Notes under the pieces: generated by a model | Told to the model about the DNA's origin: nothing | Database searches by the model: none | What the model saw: the letters and a program-made list of their open reading frames with translations, nothing else | Shown: piece after piece, positions 9,606-21,079 of the stretch | Layout of the letters: every line of letters starts with the position of its first letter | How positions within the stretch are numbered: position 1 is the first letter of the stretch | From: Plasmodium coatneyi | Taxonomy: Eukaryota; Apicomplexa; Aconoidasida; Haemosporida; Plasmodiidae | Direction: 5' to 3' | NCBI RefSeq assembly: GCF_001680005.1 | Contig: NC_033561.1 | Location: forward strand, 186,001 to 250,000 | DNA: 64,000 nt | Made by a program: the position numbers and the translations under genes

Positions 9606-12276
9606 ATGGCTCCTCATAAGAAGAGTGAATTACAACAAGACCATACGGAGGAAGCAGCAGATTATGGTGCACGTAGTGCAGATGTTCGAACAAACAATGA
9701 AGCTAACAAAGTTCTTCGACGTAGGAAGAGAGACTATAGGATTACTCTCGGTTCAGATCCCGATATGAAAATAACACATCTTCCAGATGGCGAGTATGGT
9801 TATGATTATGATTACTTATATATATAGGTATATGTGTATATGTATGTATATATATATATATGCTTTAAAAAAGTAGTCGTTGTACGGTAAAAAAAAAAAA
9901 AAAAAAAAAAAAGTATTCTTCTCAAAAAGGTACTTTCTCTCTCTATTTTTCCCCTTCCTCTAGGCGAAGTAAAGATGAACCTGCTGTAGTTCTGGTATAC
10001 AGTACAACGGGATCTCCTACGCGCAGTTGGTATAACTTGGGTCCACGTCCAACAAGATCGCAGGATAAAGTGAGCACAGGAGCGGCAAAAACAAAGGAAG
10101 GAAAAGCAAGGTATAAATGTCCCGATGGATCCATTGTAGATGGCAAGTATGTCGTTGACGAGAATGACAAGGATGGAGACAAGAAAGGTTAGTCCTTATT
10201 ATACATATAATCCCTGAAAGAAGGTTGTGTTAGGGTGGTGAAAGGATATATATGGATTGTTCACTCCTTACACAACCTTCCTTCCACCCCTTCCAAAACC
10301 TTCCTTCTATCACCCCTAACAACCACCTTTCTTCCGTTCTTTACAGCCACTATTAGGGAATGGTTCACACAATTTTCGAAGGACGTAACAGGAAAAGACG
10401 TAGAAAAACTTGGAGGATGGAGCGCTTTCTTAGATTTATGTGATCCTACGAGTATTGAGGATAGTGATGAGGATAGTAGTAGGGTGGTGTCAGAGAAGTA
10501 TAAGGGTTTCTGTAGGGTGATGATAAGGAATATAATGTTAGTAGCAGATAAGAAAAATCAATATAAAAAAGGAGAGAAAATTTGTCAAAGAACAGTGCAG
10601 GACATTACCCTATGTGAACTATTAAAAGCATGGATGTACTATATGGTATGGTTCTGTGTTCCGGAAACAGTTATAAAACGTGTCCTTAGCGTTGTCACAC
10701 AAGTGATGGAGGAATTGATGCCACCAGGTGGGAAGTATGAGGAATGTAGTTATGATGCTGTACTAAAAATTGCTTATACGGGACGGTGGGAAAAGCCAAA
10801 TGACCCGTACTACGAGCTATTTGACACAAGTACATTGTTTTATAAAATAATGAGAGAATCAACTGACGAAACATGGTGTGTCGATAAGGGTAAGTGGCCA
10901 TATCCGATCCCTGCTCCGCCAGGTCCAAGCCCTGAACAGGCTGATCAAAGACCGGCTGATCATGTGGTCCCTGGTAGTGAGGACCTAAGAAAAATGAAAG
11001 AAGCTCTTCAGGAAGTTGAGCAAGCATTAAAAAAGGAGGAAGAGAAGAAGGAGAAAAAGTCAGAGTCTCCGGAACCACCCCCCCCAAACCCTCCGGTACG
11101 AATAGTGAAGGAGGGGGAGGGGGGGCGTCTAAACCAGGTGAAGCACCACCACTTCCACAGCCTAACGAAGTTCCTGAAACACCAGAGGAGGCTGGCATTG
11201 AGAAGGAAGAACCAGTAACTGACCCCCCAGAAAAGAAAAAAGATGAGGAAGGACAACTTCCACAGAACGATCAGGAACCCCCATCTCCTCCACAACCATT
11301 ACCTAAGGACACCCCATTCACCCCTCCGGTTCCTTCCCCTGCTAAACTTACTAGCGCGACAGACAACCCCGTCCTTCCTTACCTCCCTCTTGCTCCAGCC
11401 GTCCTTGGTATTTCTGTTATGAGCTACTTGCTCTGGAAGGTAAAAAAAGAACGAAAAAATATTTTTTCCGCAGAAAAAAAAAAAGAAGAAGAATTTAATT
11501 TTAAAAAAAAAAAGAAAAAAAAAAAAAAAAATTACTTCTTCGCTCTGGGAAGAAAAAGTTTTGCAAAATGGCAAAAAAAAAAAAAATAATAATAATAAAT
11601 AAAGGTGAATGAATCAGTTGGGGGGGGTAGGCTTTCACATTTTTGGGTGTGTATGTGTAGGATTTGGCATTTTAGGGGTGTGTATGTGTAGGATTTGGCA
11701 TTTTAGGGGTGTGTATGTGTAGGATTTGGCATTTTAGGGGTGTTTGTGTAGAATTTCCTATTTTAGGGTTTGAAATAGTAATTACTGTTGCATGTGAACA
11801 AACATTTCACACCCCTATTAAAGAAACATTTTGTTCCTTTTTTTTTTTTTTTTGTGTAGTATTTTGGAATGCTTCGTAAGACTAGAAAACGTCACAGAAG
11901 AGCTCATCAAGTACGTGGTCCACTTCCCTTAGAACAGCAGATTGTTGACCATGTGGACGACCTGGCAGATGGTCCACATGCATATACCATAGTAAAGGAA
12001 CGAAAACCTCGTTCTACACCTATAAAAAGGAGGAAAAAACGGGGCGTTCGTCATCGTCCTGTTCGTCGTGGTGTACGTCGCCGCATGATTATTGATATTC
12101 ATTTAGAAGTCTTAAACGAGTGTCAAAAAGGGGATGCGGCATTATCGAAGGAGGACTTTTTTGAAATTTTGGTTCAAGAATTTATGGGAAGCAATTTTAA
12201 GGAAGGACACAATGCTCCTAAGGAACAGGTTCAATGTTCAGATTGTGGGTTTAGGGAAGAAGACCTTTGTTCCTAA
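9606..12276 (+). CDS. SICAvar: SICAvar-1: compact SICA antigen, 4 exons, single-base frameshift in exon 3
   Basis: Short SICAvar. Exons: 9606-9793, 9964-10187, 10347-11439, 11860-12276 (intron phases 2, 1, 0). Start is taken at the second ATG (MAPHKKSEL), which matches SICAvar-2; an in-frame ATG also lies at 9597. Exon 2 reads RSKDEPAVVLVYSTT. Exon 3 starts TIREWFTQF, with conserved Cys and FCRVMIRNIMLV, then a proline-rich stalk and the membrane segment LPYLPLAPAVLGISVMSYLL. Exon 4 is the cytoplasmic SICA C-terminal domain (YFGMLRKTRKRHRR, RRRMIIDIHLEVL). Exon 3 is one base short; the frame changes at an 8-C run (11088-11095). The Cys-rich beta-type domains of SICAvar-2 are absent. SICA proteins sit on the infected red-cell surface and vary antigenically. 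Confidence 0.85.
11640..11770 (+). repeat. ~37-nt tandem repeat in the last SICAvar intron
   Basis: About four copies of a unit containing GTAGGATTTGGCATTTTAGG followed by GGTGTGTATGT. It lies between the membrane exon and the cytoplasmic exon of SICAvar-1. The same unit (GGATTTCGCATTTTAGGGGTG) occupies the same intron of SICAvar-2 and appears inverted and geneless at 61020-61275. Confidence 0.8.
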
Positions 12277-12379
12277 GGAAGAGGTTCCAAGTTCAGATTC
12301 CGGGTTTAGGGAAGAAAGACTTTGTTTTTATGGAAGTGGTTCCATGTTCAGATTCCTGGTTTTAGGGTGTAGTATAAAT

Positions 12380-12560
12380 ATTTCTCTTTTTTTTTTTTGT
12401 GTATTGTATGAAGGTGTTTACTTTGTTCATGTGTAATGTATAAAAGTGGAAATGAAAATTTTTTTTTGCATTTTATTTTGATTTGTTTGGTAAAATTTCT
12501 TTTTATTGAAGAATTAAAATGTGTTGATTAAATTTTGTTTTTGTTATAGTTTTTTATCTT
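12380..12560 (+). promoter_or_regulatory. SICAvar 3'-UTR-type module
   Basis: Downstream of the SICAvar-1 stop. Landmarks are a poly(T) run, GTGTATTGTATGAAGG, TTCATGTGTAATGTAT, ATTTGTTTGGTAAAATTTC and a GTTGATTAAATTTTG box. The same order is seen after SICAvar-2 (41745-41930), after KIR-10 (53570-53745) and, inverted, after KIR-13 (61895-61990). It probably belongs to the 3' UTR and polyadenylation region. From 12560 to 12980 there are poly(T), GGAAAGAA repeats and KIR 3' flank. Confidence 0.6.
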
Positions 12561-12981
12561 TATAATGTTTTTTTTTTTTTTTGGTTTTTTTAAAAAAATA
12601 TTTTTTTTGAGAATGATAAGCACCTTTTTCCTTTTTCAGCGCCCCTTTCTGGGAGTATTCTTTCTTTATGTGCTTATTCATACTTACAAATGGAAGGAAG
12701 AAAAGAAAGGAATGTAATATGAAGAAAGGAATAAAAAAAAAAAATAAAATAAATGTAAGAAGGAATAAGAAGGAAAGAAGGAAAGAAGGAAAGAAGGAAA
12801 GAAGGAAAAGTGTCTCTTTTTTTTTTTTTCTTACACTGCATATAAGCTTCATGATGGTCATTTATGTGTCCCCCTCTAGGGAGAAGGGGGCACACACTCA
12901 TTCAACATTCCAATGTATTACATTCCAAATGTGTGTTACACAGCGACGGTGTATTACATACCATGTGTTCTATGTTGTGTG

Positions 12982-14456
12982 TTACATGTTCTGATAACCT
13001 ACCATCCCGCGACCCCCCGCATTATTATTTCTTCTTCGTGTAGACTGTCCTTGGGTAGACTGCCTTGGGCATGTGGTAACAGAGGAACGTACTGTTGAAT
13101 TTTCTGTTCGACCTATTGTAGATGTTTCTGTAGAGTATTCTGTTAAGGTGTCTTCTGTGGACGAACTAAAGTTCCGTCCAATTGCTCTTCTTTTTCTGCT
13201 CCTTCCATTTCCAGAAGAGTAGTTACCAAACCAAGAAAACCATGGTTTATACTAAAGGGAAGGAAGGTTGTTAGGTGGTCTGGTGCAAGGAAGGTTGTTA
13301 GGTGGTTGGGGTGGAAGGAAGGTCTAAGGAGGAGTAAAGGAGGGTCTAAGGAGGAAGGAAAGGATTGGTCTAAGGAGGGAGAAGGAAGGGTCTAAGGAGG
13401 AAAGGACGGTCTTAGGAGGGAGGAAGGAGGTCTAAAGAAGGAATGAAGAATAGGAATGTCTAAGGAGTGTATATTAGTTATACTGTTAATAATTTAGTTG
13501 TCATTTTTTTAATTCGGTTCTATTACTTACTTTATACAGGAGGAAGGGGAAAGCGGTAGCTGCTAATGTGCCAAAGATAGAAGAGATGGAAGAGGTGGTG
13601 GTGGCACCACGTACTGCTTGACTTACGGCTTCGTGTTTTGCTAATTTCGCTGCTTGTTCTTCCTTTTCTATTCTTTCATGTGCAGACGTTAATGAAGTTT
13701 CCAATTTCGATAGATTAAAGCTGACGCTGTTTGAATTCCACGTCCAAAAATTTTGACAGTAATTATGCTTCTTTCCGTCATTCTCACAGTGTGTTCCCAC
13801 TGCAGTTTCTGCTGCTTTGACTTTTTCTTTGTAACTTTTACATTCCTCAATAACCTTTGAGCCGCCATTCGTTAATAATGCACGTGTAGTAGTATGGTCA
13901 TATAAAAAATCAAATACTGATTTCATGTGACCAAAGGTAGTTTTTTCAACTTTATCACATATATCTTTACAACCATGAGTTCCAAAAACCTTGGTGTCCA
14001 TCATTTTTGTACAAATTTGATGTAGGGTGTCCTGCAAGTCGGTACCTCCCGAACTACTAAATAATTGTTGCCCAATCCAGAAGTAGAGGAAATAGCAAGC
14101 TTCCCTTGTGAAAAATCTGCCTTTTTCATATTCGGTGTGAACGTAACATGCCGCGTTCATAACGTCCTCAGCATGGGATTCCATACTACTTTTTAAATTA
14201 TTGAGCTCCGTCATTTTTCCTGTGCAGACATCGTCATATTTTAGTGTATTATCATCGAATTTCTCATAGAAATTTTGATGAGAAGGTAAGGTTTTTTCTA
14301 AGGTTTGTTCCTGTAGATGATGTAATGAAACAAGTATATATATATATATATATATGTGTGTGAATTATGTATATGTATATATATGCATTTTCAATAGGAA
14401 GAAAATGGAATGTTTGTGCACAGTACCTGCTCATCATCAGCATCAAGATCCTCCAT
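12982..14456 (-). CDS. KIR: KIR-3: KIR variant antigen, 3 exons
   Basis: KIR of about 359 residues. Exons (minus): 14427-14456 (MEDLDADDEQ, donor GTACTG), 13531-14310 and 12982-13251, all phase 0. The domain exon begins EQTLEKTLPSHQNFYEKF, contains YFLYFWIGQQLF and a pattern of spaced Cys, then a coiled segment (AHERIEKEEQAAKLAKHEAV) and the membrane segment TLAATAFPFLLYK before GTAAGT. The tail exon starts YKPWFSWFGN, is basic then Ser/Thr/Tyr-rich (EYSTETSTIG) and ends MVGYQNM. The EEQAAKLAKHEAV plus SSISSI stretch is shared with KIR-8, so these two are sister paralogues. Intron 2 holds GGAAGGTCTAAGGAGG repeats. Confidence 0.92.
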
Positions 14457-14459
14457 TCT

Positions 14460-15461
14460 TTATGTAGATGTGTGTTGTGTTGTATATATTTTTCTTCTCT
14501 TTCTGTTCTTGTATATATGTATGTATGATGTGAATTATATATATATATATATGTTAGAAGTTGTTTTCTGTTTTATTACATACATTCAATATACAAAGGA
14601 GGGGAAAGGAAGTGTATGTATGTATGCAAACAAATTTTTGCTTGTTTTTGTTTGTTTCTATGAATTTGAATGTTGGAGTTTTGTATCTTCTTTCTCCTTT
14701 TATAATATATATTTCTTATTGCCCAAAGGATAACTCATACACGTATATGAATCCATAACAGGACGACCAGTACAAAATAAGAATAAAAAATATGTTAAAG
14801 GAATTCGCCTAATGTAACAATAAACAAAGAAGGAGTGGGAATATATTTTTTTATATGGTTCTTTTATTCCTTTATTTATTCACTTACATCGTTATTATTA
14901 GATTATACACAACCCTCCCCCAGAAGTGCCATATTAGTATTATTATATATATATTAATATTTATTATTATGTATTATTATTATTTATTATTATATATTAT
15001 TATTTATATCACGTTCTTCCTGTTTTTATTGCGTGTATATTGGGAAGGGCGTGTAATATATTATTTTTAAACAAAAAATTTCATCATTATGCATTGTTTA
15101 TTTCTGTTCTATTATTATTTTAGAATAGAGGGGTGACTGAAAACGATTAGTACATATTCTGTAGTTCGTATACAGAACACTGCTCTTTCCCCCCCTTCTT
15201 TTTCAGTTCTCCATATGCGTACATGCAAGTATGTTTAATGAGCCGAATATGAATTTATAAGATAAATAGAGAAGGAATCGGAAGAAGTATTTAATATAAT
15301 ATAAGAGAACTGTATTAATTATGTATATATATATGATATATATATACATATATATATAAGAAACAGAAGTATGTGTTCTTCCTTGCAGCAGTGAGTACAC
15401 GTTCACACAGTATAACTTCTCCCTTCTTCCGGCTCCCTTCTTTTTTCCCATGAACGCCTTC

Positions 15462-15496
<35 letters not shown>

Positions 15497-16150
15497 GTTT
15501 CGCTCCCTTGTGTTTTTTTTTTTATTATACTTATTAATACACCATAAATAACTCATTTATATAAAGTGTACATGAGTTTCTCTGAAGTTTATGCCCTCTT
15601 CTCCTAAATATATATTATACTGCCTATATGTATTTATTTTTATAATTTTTTTCTTTTTTCTTTTTTTTTTTTTTCTTTTCTTTTGCACTTCTTGCGAGTA
15701 CTAAGGTAATGCTGCGTACTTTTAAGAAAGATAGGGGGAGGGAGTGGTACATTTTAAAAGGGAAGGGGGGATACATTTTGAAAGGGTGTGCGGAAGGTTA
15801 AAAAGTGGTTAGCGGGGAGGGGTTGTTAGGAATTTTTGCCCTTATATATACATATATATATATGTGTGTGTGTGTATGCATTATTGATGCAGTATACATA
15901 TACAAAACTGCACTTATGCATTTTGTAGGGACATGATCATACGCACAGAATTACTTATTATAATATACATACTATGATAGAACATGGGTAACTGAATATA
16001 CAGCTTATGGTATATAAATTTATGCGTACTTTCCTTTTTTTTGTTCCATGCATTTCCCCTTTTTTTGACATAGTATGGGTAATACAATTAAACTGTAAAA
16101 ACAAATTTGTAAGGAATATAAGTGTGAATTAAAAAGCGAACGTATGAATG
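14460..16150. other. Gene-free AT-rich region with simple repeats
   Basis: Nothing here could be supported as a gene. It holds TA microsatellites (near 14540 and 15320-15360), an AAT trinucleotide run (15461-15496), a poly(T) tract (15650-15680) and a G-rich stretch (15730-15830) of the repeat class seen elsewhere. The short ORFs are low-complexity. Confidence 0.6.
15461..15496 (+). repeat. (AAT)n microsatellite
   Basis: About 12 uninterrupted AAT units; on the other strand it would encode poly-Leu, which explains the ORF there. A likely polymorphic marker. Confidence 0.85.
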
Positions 16151-16165
16151 GGTGCTTGGCAATAG

Positions 16166-16530
16166 GATGCGGAGTACTACGAGGAGTACGAAGCTGAATA
16201 CGATGAGGAGTACTATGCGCAGTACTATGCAGAATATATTTTTTTTCTTTTTTAAATCATTTTACACAAGGGTTTTTTTTTTATTTTTATATATAAATAA
16301 TAATGTGGAATGTCCTGTGGAATTGTACGAGATCGCCAATCAGGAGGAAGAGGGAGTTCATTATGAAGTATTTAGGAAGGAGAAGGAAAAAGAAGTTCAA
16401 TATGGGGGACCTCCATTCTGTAATATTTCACTTATTGATTATTTGTATGTACCACCGCGTTTATATGCACAATTTGCACAATTCCATTCCATCCTCCCAC
16501 ATACATATATATGTGAGAATCATTATATAA
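16166..16530 (+). pseudogene. Possible relic of a Tyr/Glu-repeat coding exon
   Basis: From 16166 one frame reads DAEYYEEYEAEYDEEYYAQ and continues to a stop at 16255. From about 16315 another frame reads ELYEIANQEEEGVHYEVF and GGPPFCNISLIDYLYVPP. These are more complex than the surrounding AT-rich noise, but I see no start, consistent splice sites or homologue in the window. It may be a decayed exported-protein gene or chance. Low confidence. Confidence 0.25.
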
Positions 16531-16921
16531 TCATCCATATTAGAATCATCATCATCATCTTTTCCAGCATATATATATATATATATATATATAGAAAAGA
16601 ATTGGATGTTGTTTCCCCTTCCCATATGGTTCTATAGCGTTAAGCAGGAACGTACCTTTCCCCATATAAATGCACATATACATATGTCCATATATATGTA
16701 CATATGCATACATATATATATGCATGTATATATAAGTAATGTAATGTACGTCACATACAATACACATCATTAAATGTATAGAACAACACACACATACACA
16801 TACGAATATATGTAGAACACGTCACATATCATTAAATGTAGAACACACATCATTAAATGTAACTTTATAAGTTGCCCACGTCATTGTGCTAGTTTTACTC
16901 TTCCTAACTTCCTTAAATATT

Positions 16922-17721
16922 CTATGTTTGTGGTTTGTCCCTGTGGAGGTTCTCAGACCTTGAATCCCTGTTGAAACATGCAGCCCACGCTTTGCAGTAA
17001 TATAATCGCAGTAACACACAGGAATAGGCTATTATTGCAATTAGAAATAGTCCAATGGTAAGTATTAATTTTAGCGTTTCGTCCAGATCGGTAAGCATGA
17101 ATAAGAAGTAGCTGGAGGTATTACTAATAAGAAATAATACTGCTGGATAAGAAAGTGCAAGAGCAAGTACGCATAATAGGAATGCCTTATTCTTAGTCTT
17201 GGGGCACATTAATTTATTGAATATTCTTTGGAGGCTGTTTCCTACTGTTCCTTTTTTTACACCATTCTTTGCACGCCGTGCCCCTCCTGATGAAGTATTG
17301 CTGTTGGTGGTGGATTTTAATGTTCCGTATTCCTTATTTAGCATGGTTCCTTCTAGGAGGGAATTTTCACTAACATCAGAAGGAAGGGGAAAGTCATCCT
17401 CTTCCTCTTCCTCCTGTCCTGATGATGTTGGTATATTATTACTTCGTGTTAATAATGTGCTCGTACTTCCATCGACGTAGTGATTATGTTGACTCGTACT
17501 GTTCCTACTATGCGCTGTTTTTTTACCTAGAGCAGTTACCTAAAGAAAAAATTTTTCATTTATGATTTATGCAGTGTATAAGTATTATAGTAAAAAATTA
17601 GTCATAATGAATGTGGCAATTTCCTTAGAAGTCATAGTTGTTGTTATTATACATAGTTGGAATGTTGTGCCCAAAAGCTTAAAATGAAAGCTAATATTAA
17701 AATTCTCGAAAGGGGTGCCAT
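16922..17721 (-). CDS. Exported-type protein A: signal-peptide exon plus two-TM exon
   Basis: Two exons (minus): 17653-17721 encodes the hydrophobic leader MAPLSRILILAFILSFWAQ; 16922-17539 starts VTALGKK; the intron is phase 0 with donor GTATAA. The product is about 228 residues. It has a Ser/Asn-rich region, an acidic EEEEEDD patch, a basic stretch, and two hydrophobic segments (AFLLCVLALALSYPAVLFLI and LKLILTIGLFLIAIIAYSCV) near the C-terminus. The leader and layout match the genes at 29015 and 31189, so this is one family, probably an exported or red-cell/vacuole membrane protein of unknown function. No canonical RxLxE/Q/D export motif was found. Plasmodium exported-protein families with this two-exon layout are known; the exact family name is not certain. 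Confidence 0.75.
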
Positions 17722-18935
17722 TTTATTCCTTGCTTTTTTTTTGTTTGTTTGCTTCTTTTTTTTTTTTTTTTTTTTTTAATGTAAAAAAGGAATGTTTAAA
17801 AGGAGGGCGATGTTTTTTTTTTGTTCCCTTTTTTTTCTTCTTTTTTACGTATTTTTATAAATTACGTGCTTATTCTTTTTTCTTTGTGTTGAACATAGAG
17901 AATGTGTTAAATTCAATTGTGTGTTGTGTACGTGCGCTATTCAACGTTCTTTTCTTCTTTTTTCTGAGTGTGTGTTTACATATATATATTTTAAAATGAA
18001 GAAAGGATTTAACTTTACCACGTACAATAATGCATATAAAAATGTATATTAATTTAAAATAATTAAAAAAAATAGATTTTAATTACATCATTATATGTTA
18101 TTTCAAAAAATTATTAAATTAAAGAAGTGGTTCGTATTTTTTTTTTTTTTTTCTAGAAAGAGAAAGAGAGCGAAGGAAAAAAAACAAAAAAAAATAATAA
18201 TGTGAGCACTTTTTTCTCTCTCATTATATATGTGTCGCCCCCACACTCACACTCCCTCCTTCTTTCCTAACGGTGTAATAAATGAAGGCGGAGTAGCAAA
18301 TTATGTTCACATATTTTGAGCATTAGCAATATATATGTAGATGTATGTATATATATATATAGTTGTATATGTATATATATATATAGTTGTATATGTATAT
18401 ATATATATATGTATAGGTGTACAGCGTTATGTTGCGTGCATGTTGGCGCTCAAAAAAAATTTTATTTTGCTTCTCTTTTATTTTGAATATAATGGGTGAA
18501 AAAAATAGAATGAAGGAGCAATGAGTCGTATTTTTTGCATGTATCGGAAGGAAAGGAATGGAATTCTTTTTTCCTTCCTTCAGGTGTACAACGTTGCGTT
18601 GTATATGTGCATGTGTTTGCATGTTTGCGCTCAAAAAAAAATTTTTTTTTTTTTGTGCATTGTATTGTTGTTTCGTTGTTTCTTTAGTTTTAGAGTTTAG
18701 ATATAAAGGGTGAATACGAACTGTTTGAAGTAGTAGGTTAAATTTTTTTCTTCGTGTTGTTGGAATGTGTTGGGAAGGAATGGCAGGGTGAAAATTTTTA
18801 TTTTTTCCCTTCCCTTTAAAAAATAAGAAGAGCACATGGTAGAACTTGTTTGTTTGTTTGTTTGTTTTTTTAAAGAAAAAAGAATAACTAATAAAAAAAA
18901 ATAAAAATAAAATAAAGAAGGGTACTGAAAAAGGA
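17722..18935 (-). promoter_or_regulatory. 5' module of exported-protein gene A, with a duplicated segment
   Basis: Read on the minus strand upstream of 17721, this holds the AATATATATATGTAAACACA box and ACTCAGAAAAAAGAAG (about 17955-17995), an AGAGAGAAAAAAGTGCTCAC block (about 18205-18225), and a CACCGTTAGGAAAGAAGGAG box (about 18255-18275). Further out are two copies, about 170 nt apart, of a segment containing TTTTGAGCGC followed by AACATGC (near 18435-18460 and 18605-18650). The ORF across this region comes from the repeats. Confidence 0.5.
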
Positions 18936-18939
18936 GAAC

Positions 18940-21075
18940 TTATCTAACATAAGGGACAGAATATATTGTAGAAGAGTCACCTATTGTTGAATCATACTCT
19001 GTTGTTGAACCTCCTATTATTGATGTGTCGTCGTCAAAGTCGCTTTCAACTGAAGCCGTTGTTGTTCTCTTTCTAATGTTGCTTACACTGCTGTTGTTTC
19101 TTCCTCCTCCTCCTCCCTTAAATTGTGCATGTAACAAAGATGGTAAGGAAGTATACTGAAATAACAACGAAGGAGGAATGTGGGAAGTGTCATATATACA
19201 TGCACTATATATATATGTTATATATATATTTCAAATATATGTAGTGCTTTTCATGGTAATTTTATCTACTTACTTTATATAAAAAAAGAGCAATGGCAGG
19301 TATTCCTATTAGTGTGCCAAATACGGAAGACACAATTGGAGCAGCAGTGGTATTTGCCCCAGAGATGGTCGCCTCCTCCATCAATTGTTCAGTGCAAATA
19401 CCAGTTGGGTCGTCGTCCTCAGGCAGTTTTGCAACTTTGGAAAGGGAGGAAGAAGGAGGAAGGAGGGGGTCATCCCCTCCTTCCTCCCCTTCCCCTTCCT
19501 CCAGTTGACATGTTAATTTTGATAGGTCCTTTTCAATGAGTGTTTTATATGTGCTGTTGAAATTTCCACAGAAACCATCCACCTTACCATTACATTCATC
19601 CTTTAGGGCATTATAAGCTGTAGTAATGTTCGTTAGGTGCTTGCAATATGCTTTATCACATTTAGGTTTAGAGGAGGAAGTAGGGGAACCGGAATCAGAA
19701 ATGTTTAACTGCTTTGTTATTTTAGCATGGTCTATGAAATATTCATAGACTATTCTTCTATTGTTGAAGCCAGTGGCGTTGTCAATGTTAGTGATTGGCA
19801 ATTCACATTTATGTTCCTCAGAAATTTTATCTAATTCAGTGTTAATCACCCCTATTACCTCTGAAAATTTAGAATTATCATTCAGTTTTTTATACAGCAG
19901 ATGGCCTAACCAAAAATTGAAAAATTTACAACGCTTCTCGTGGTTTGGTTTTTCCACCCCTTCGTCCTCTTCCTTCGGCCCTTCCTCCTCCTCTTCTTCT
20001 TCCTCGTCCTCTTTCTCCTCTCCTTTCTCCTTTTCTTCTTTCGCCTTTGTAGAAACATAACACAACGCTCTGGCAATTATATTAGCATATTTGTCATCAT
20101 CAAAATATGCTTTGAGCTTGTCATATATTTTCTTCCTGCTGGGAAAATTACAGTAGTAGCAGTAATCAGGGTTAACCGTAAATTGCTTATAATATTTCAC
20201 ATATGAGGTTAGCATTTCCAAGTGCGTCTTCTACAAATATTGTTGGAGTGGTGTTGTGTGGGGTGTGTATGAGGTGAGGTGGGGGAGTTATATATATATA
20301 TATATGTATATACATAGATATATATGTATGTACATGTATGTAGGTGGTGGTGTTTTACCGTTAGTTTGATTGATGTGGTTGTTGCTTTTTCTCCTGCTTC
20401 AGTCATTGAATCACATTTTGATTCTACCTGAGACAGCCCTTCTTCACTGTAACCTTTATATTTTGTTTTTAGGTCGTGACAATATTTCTTTGTACTCGTC
20501 TTACCATCATCACAGTCACTTTGCACGGCCTCATATGCTGAAATGACTTGCTGTATGCGAGCACAATATGGATGCTTCTTAGAATCAGTGCGTGCCTGCA
20601 GTAGTAGTAGTTTTGCCTTTATGGCTCCTTCGTCATGGTGAAAATCGTGCAATACTTTTAAGTGGCTGAATAACTCTTTGCTAATAGAAATATAATATGG
20701 GGAAGTGCACCCATCGATCCATATATAGGGGTACAGCGTATTGTATATCTCACTCATAAGGTTTGAAAAATTCTTCCCACCTAAATTGGACACTACAGCA
20801 CTTCCTATTAGCCAATATAAAAACTTACAACGGTCATTATTCAATTTATATCCACCCCCGTTTTTACTTAAGTAGCATAAGGCTTCTATAATTTGCTTCG
20901 CATACTGCTGAATTTTAGGGTTCCGTTCTAATTGACTCCTCTTCCCGTGGAAGATACTCGAATGCTCAGAATAACAGCTGCTACCTTTAACCTCATTATA
21001 AATTTTTTGTGAAGGCAATTCTTCTGAAGGATCCTCCATATGGTCGTCAACATCAACATCCGCACTGAACATCAC
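18940..21075 (-). CDS. KIR: KIR-4: two-domain KIR
   Basis: Tandem-domain KIR of about 629 residues. Exons (minus): 20359-21075 (domain 1), 19274-20230 (domain 2), 18940-19155 (tail), phase 0. Domain 1 starts at an ATG (21072) or at an AAAAG acceptor (21075); the acceptor is poor and I found no separate first exon. It carries LPSQKIYNEV and CKFLYWLIGSAV and ends SIKLT before GTAAAA. Domain 2 has FPSRKKIYDKL, a Glu-rich insert of roughly 30 residues, FFNFWLGHLLYKKL, and the membrane segment VFGTLIGIPAIALFLYK. The tail starts YTSLPS, has a Gly run and ends YSVPYVR, lacking the usual terminal motif. Confidence 0.8.
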
Positions 21076-21079
21076 CTTT

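Noticed and set aside
10695..11198. 167-codon minus-strand ORF opposite SICAvar-1
   Set aside because: Antisense shadow of the SICAvar-1 ectodomain, which has family motifs and consistent splice phases.
12544..12994. Overlapping 75-108 codon ORFs on both strands
   Set aside because: Low-complexity poly(T)/GGAAAGAA DNA in the SICAvar-1 3' flank; mutually overlapping frames with no family features.
16555..16791. 78-codon ORF with repeated Tyr/Ile/Met/His
   Set aside because: Translation of TA/CATATG microsatellites, as in many KIR introns.
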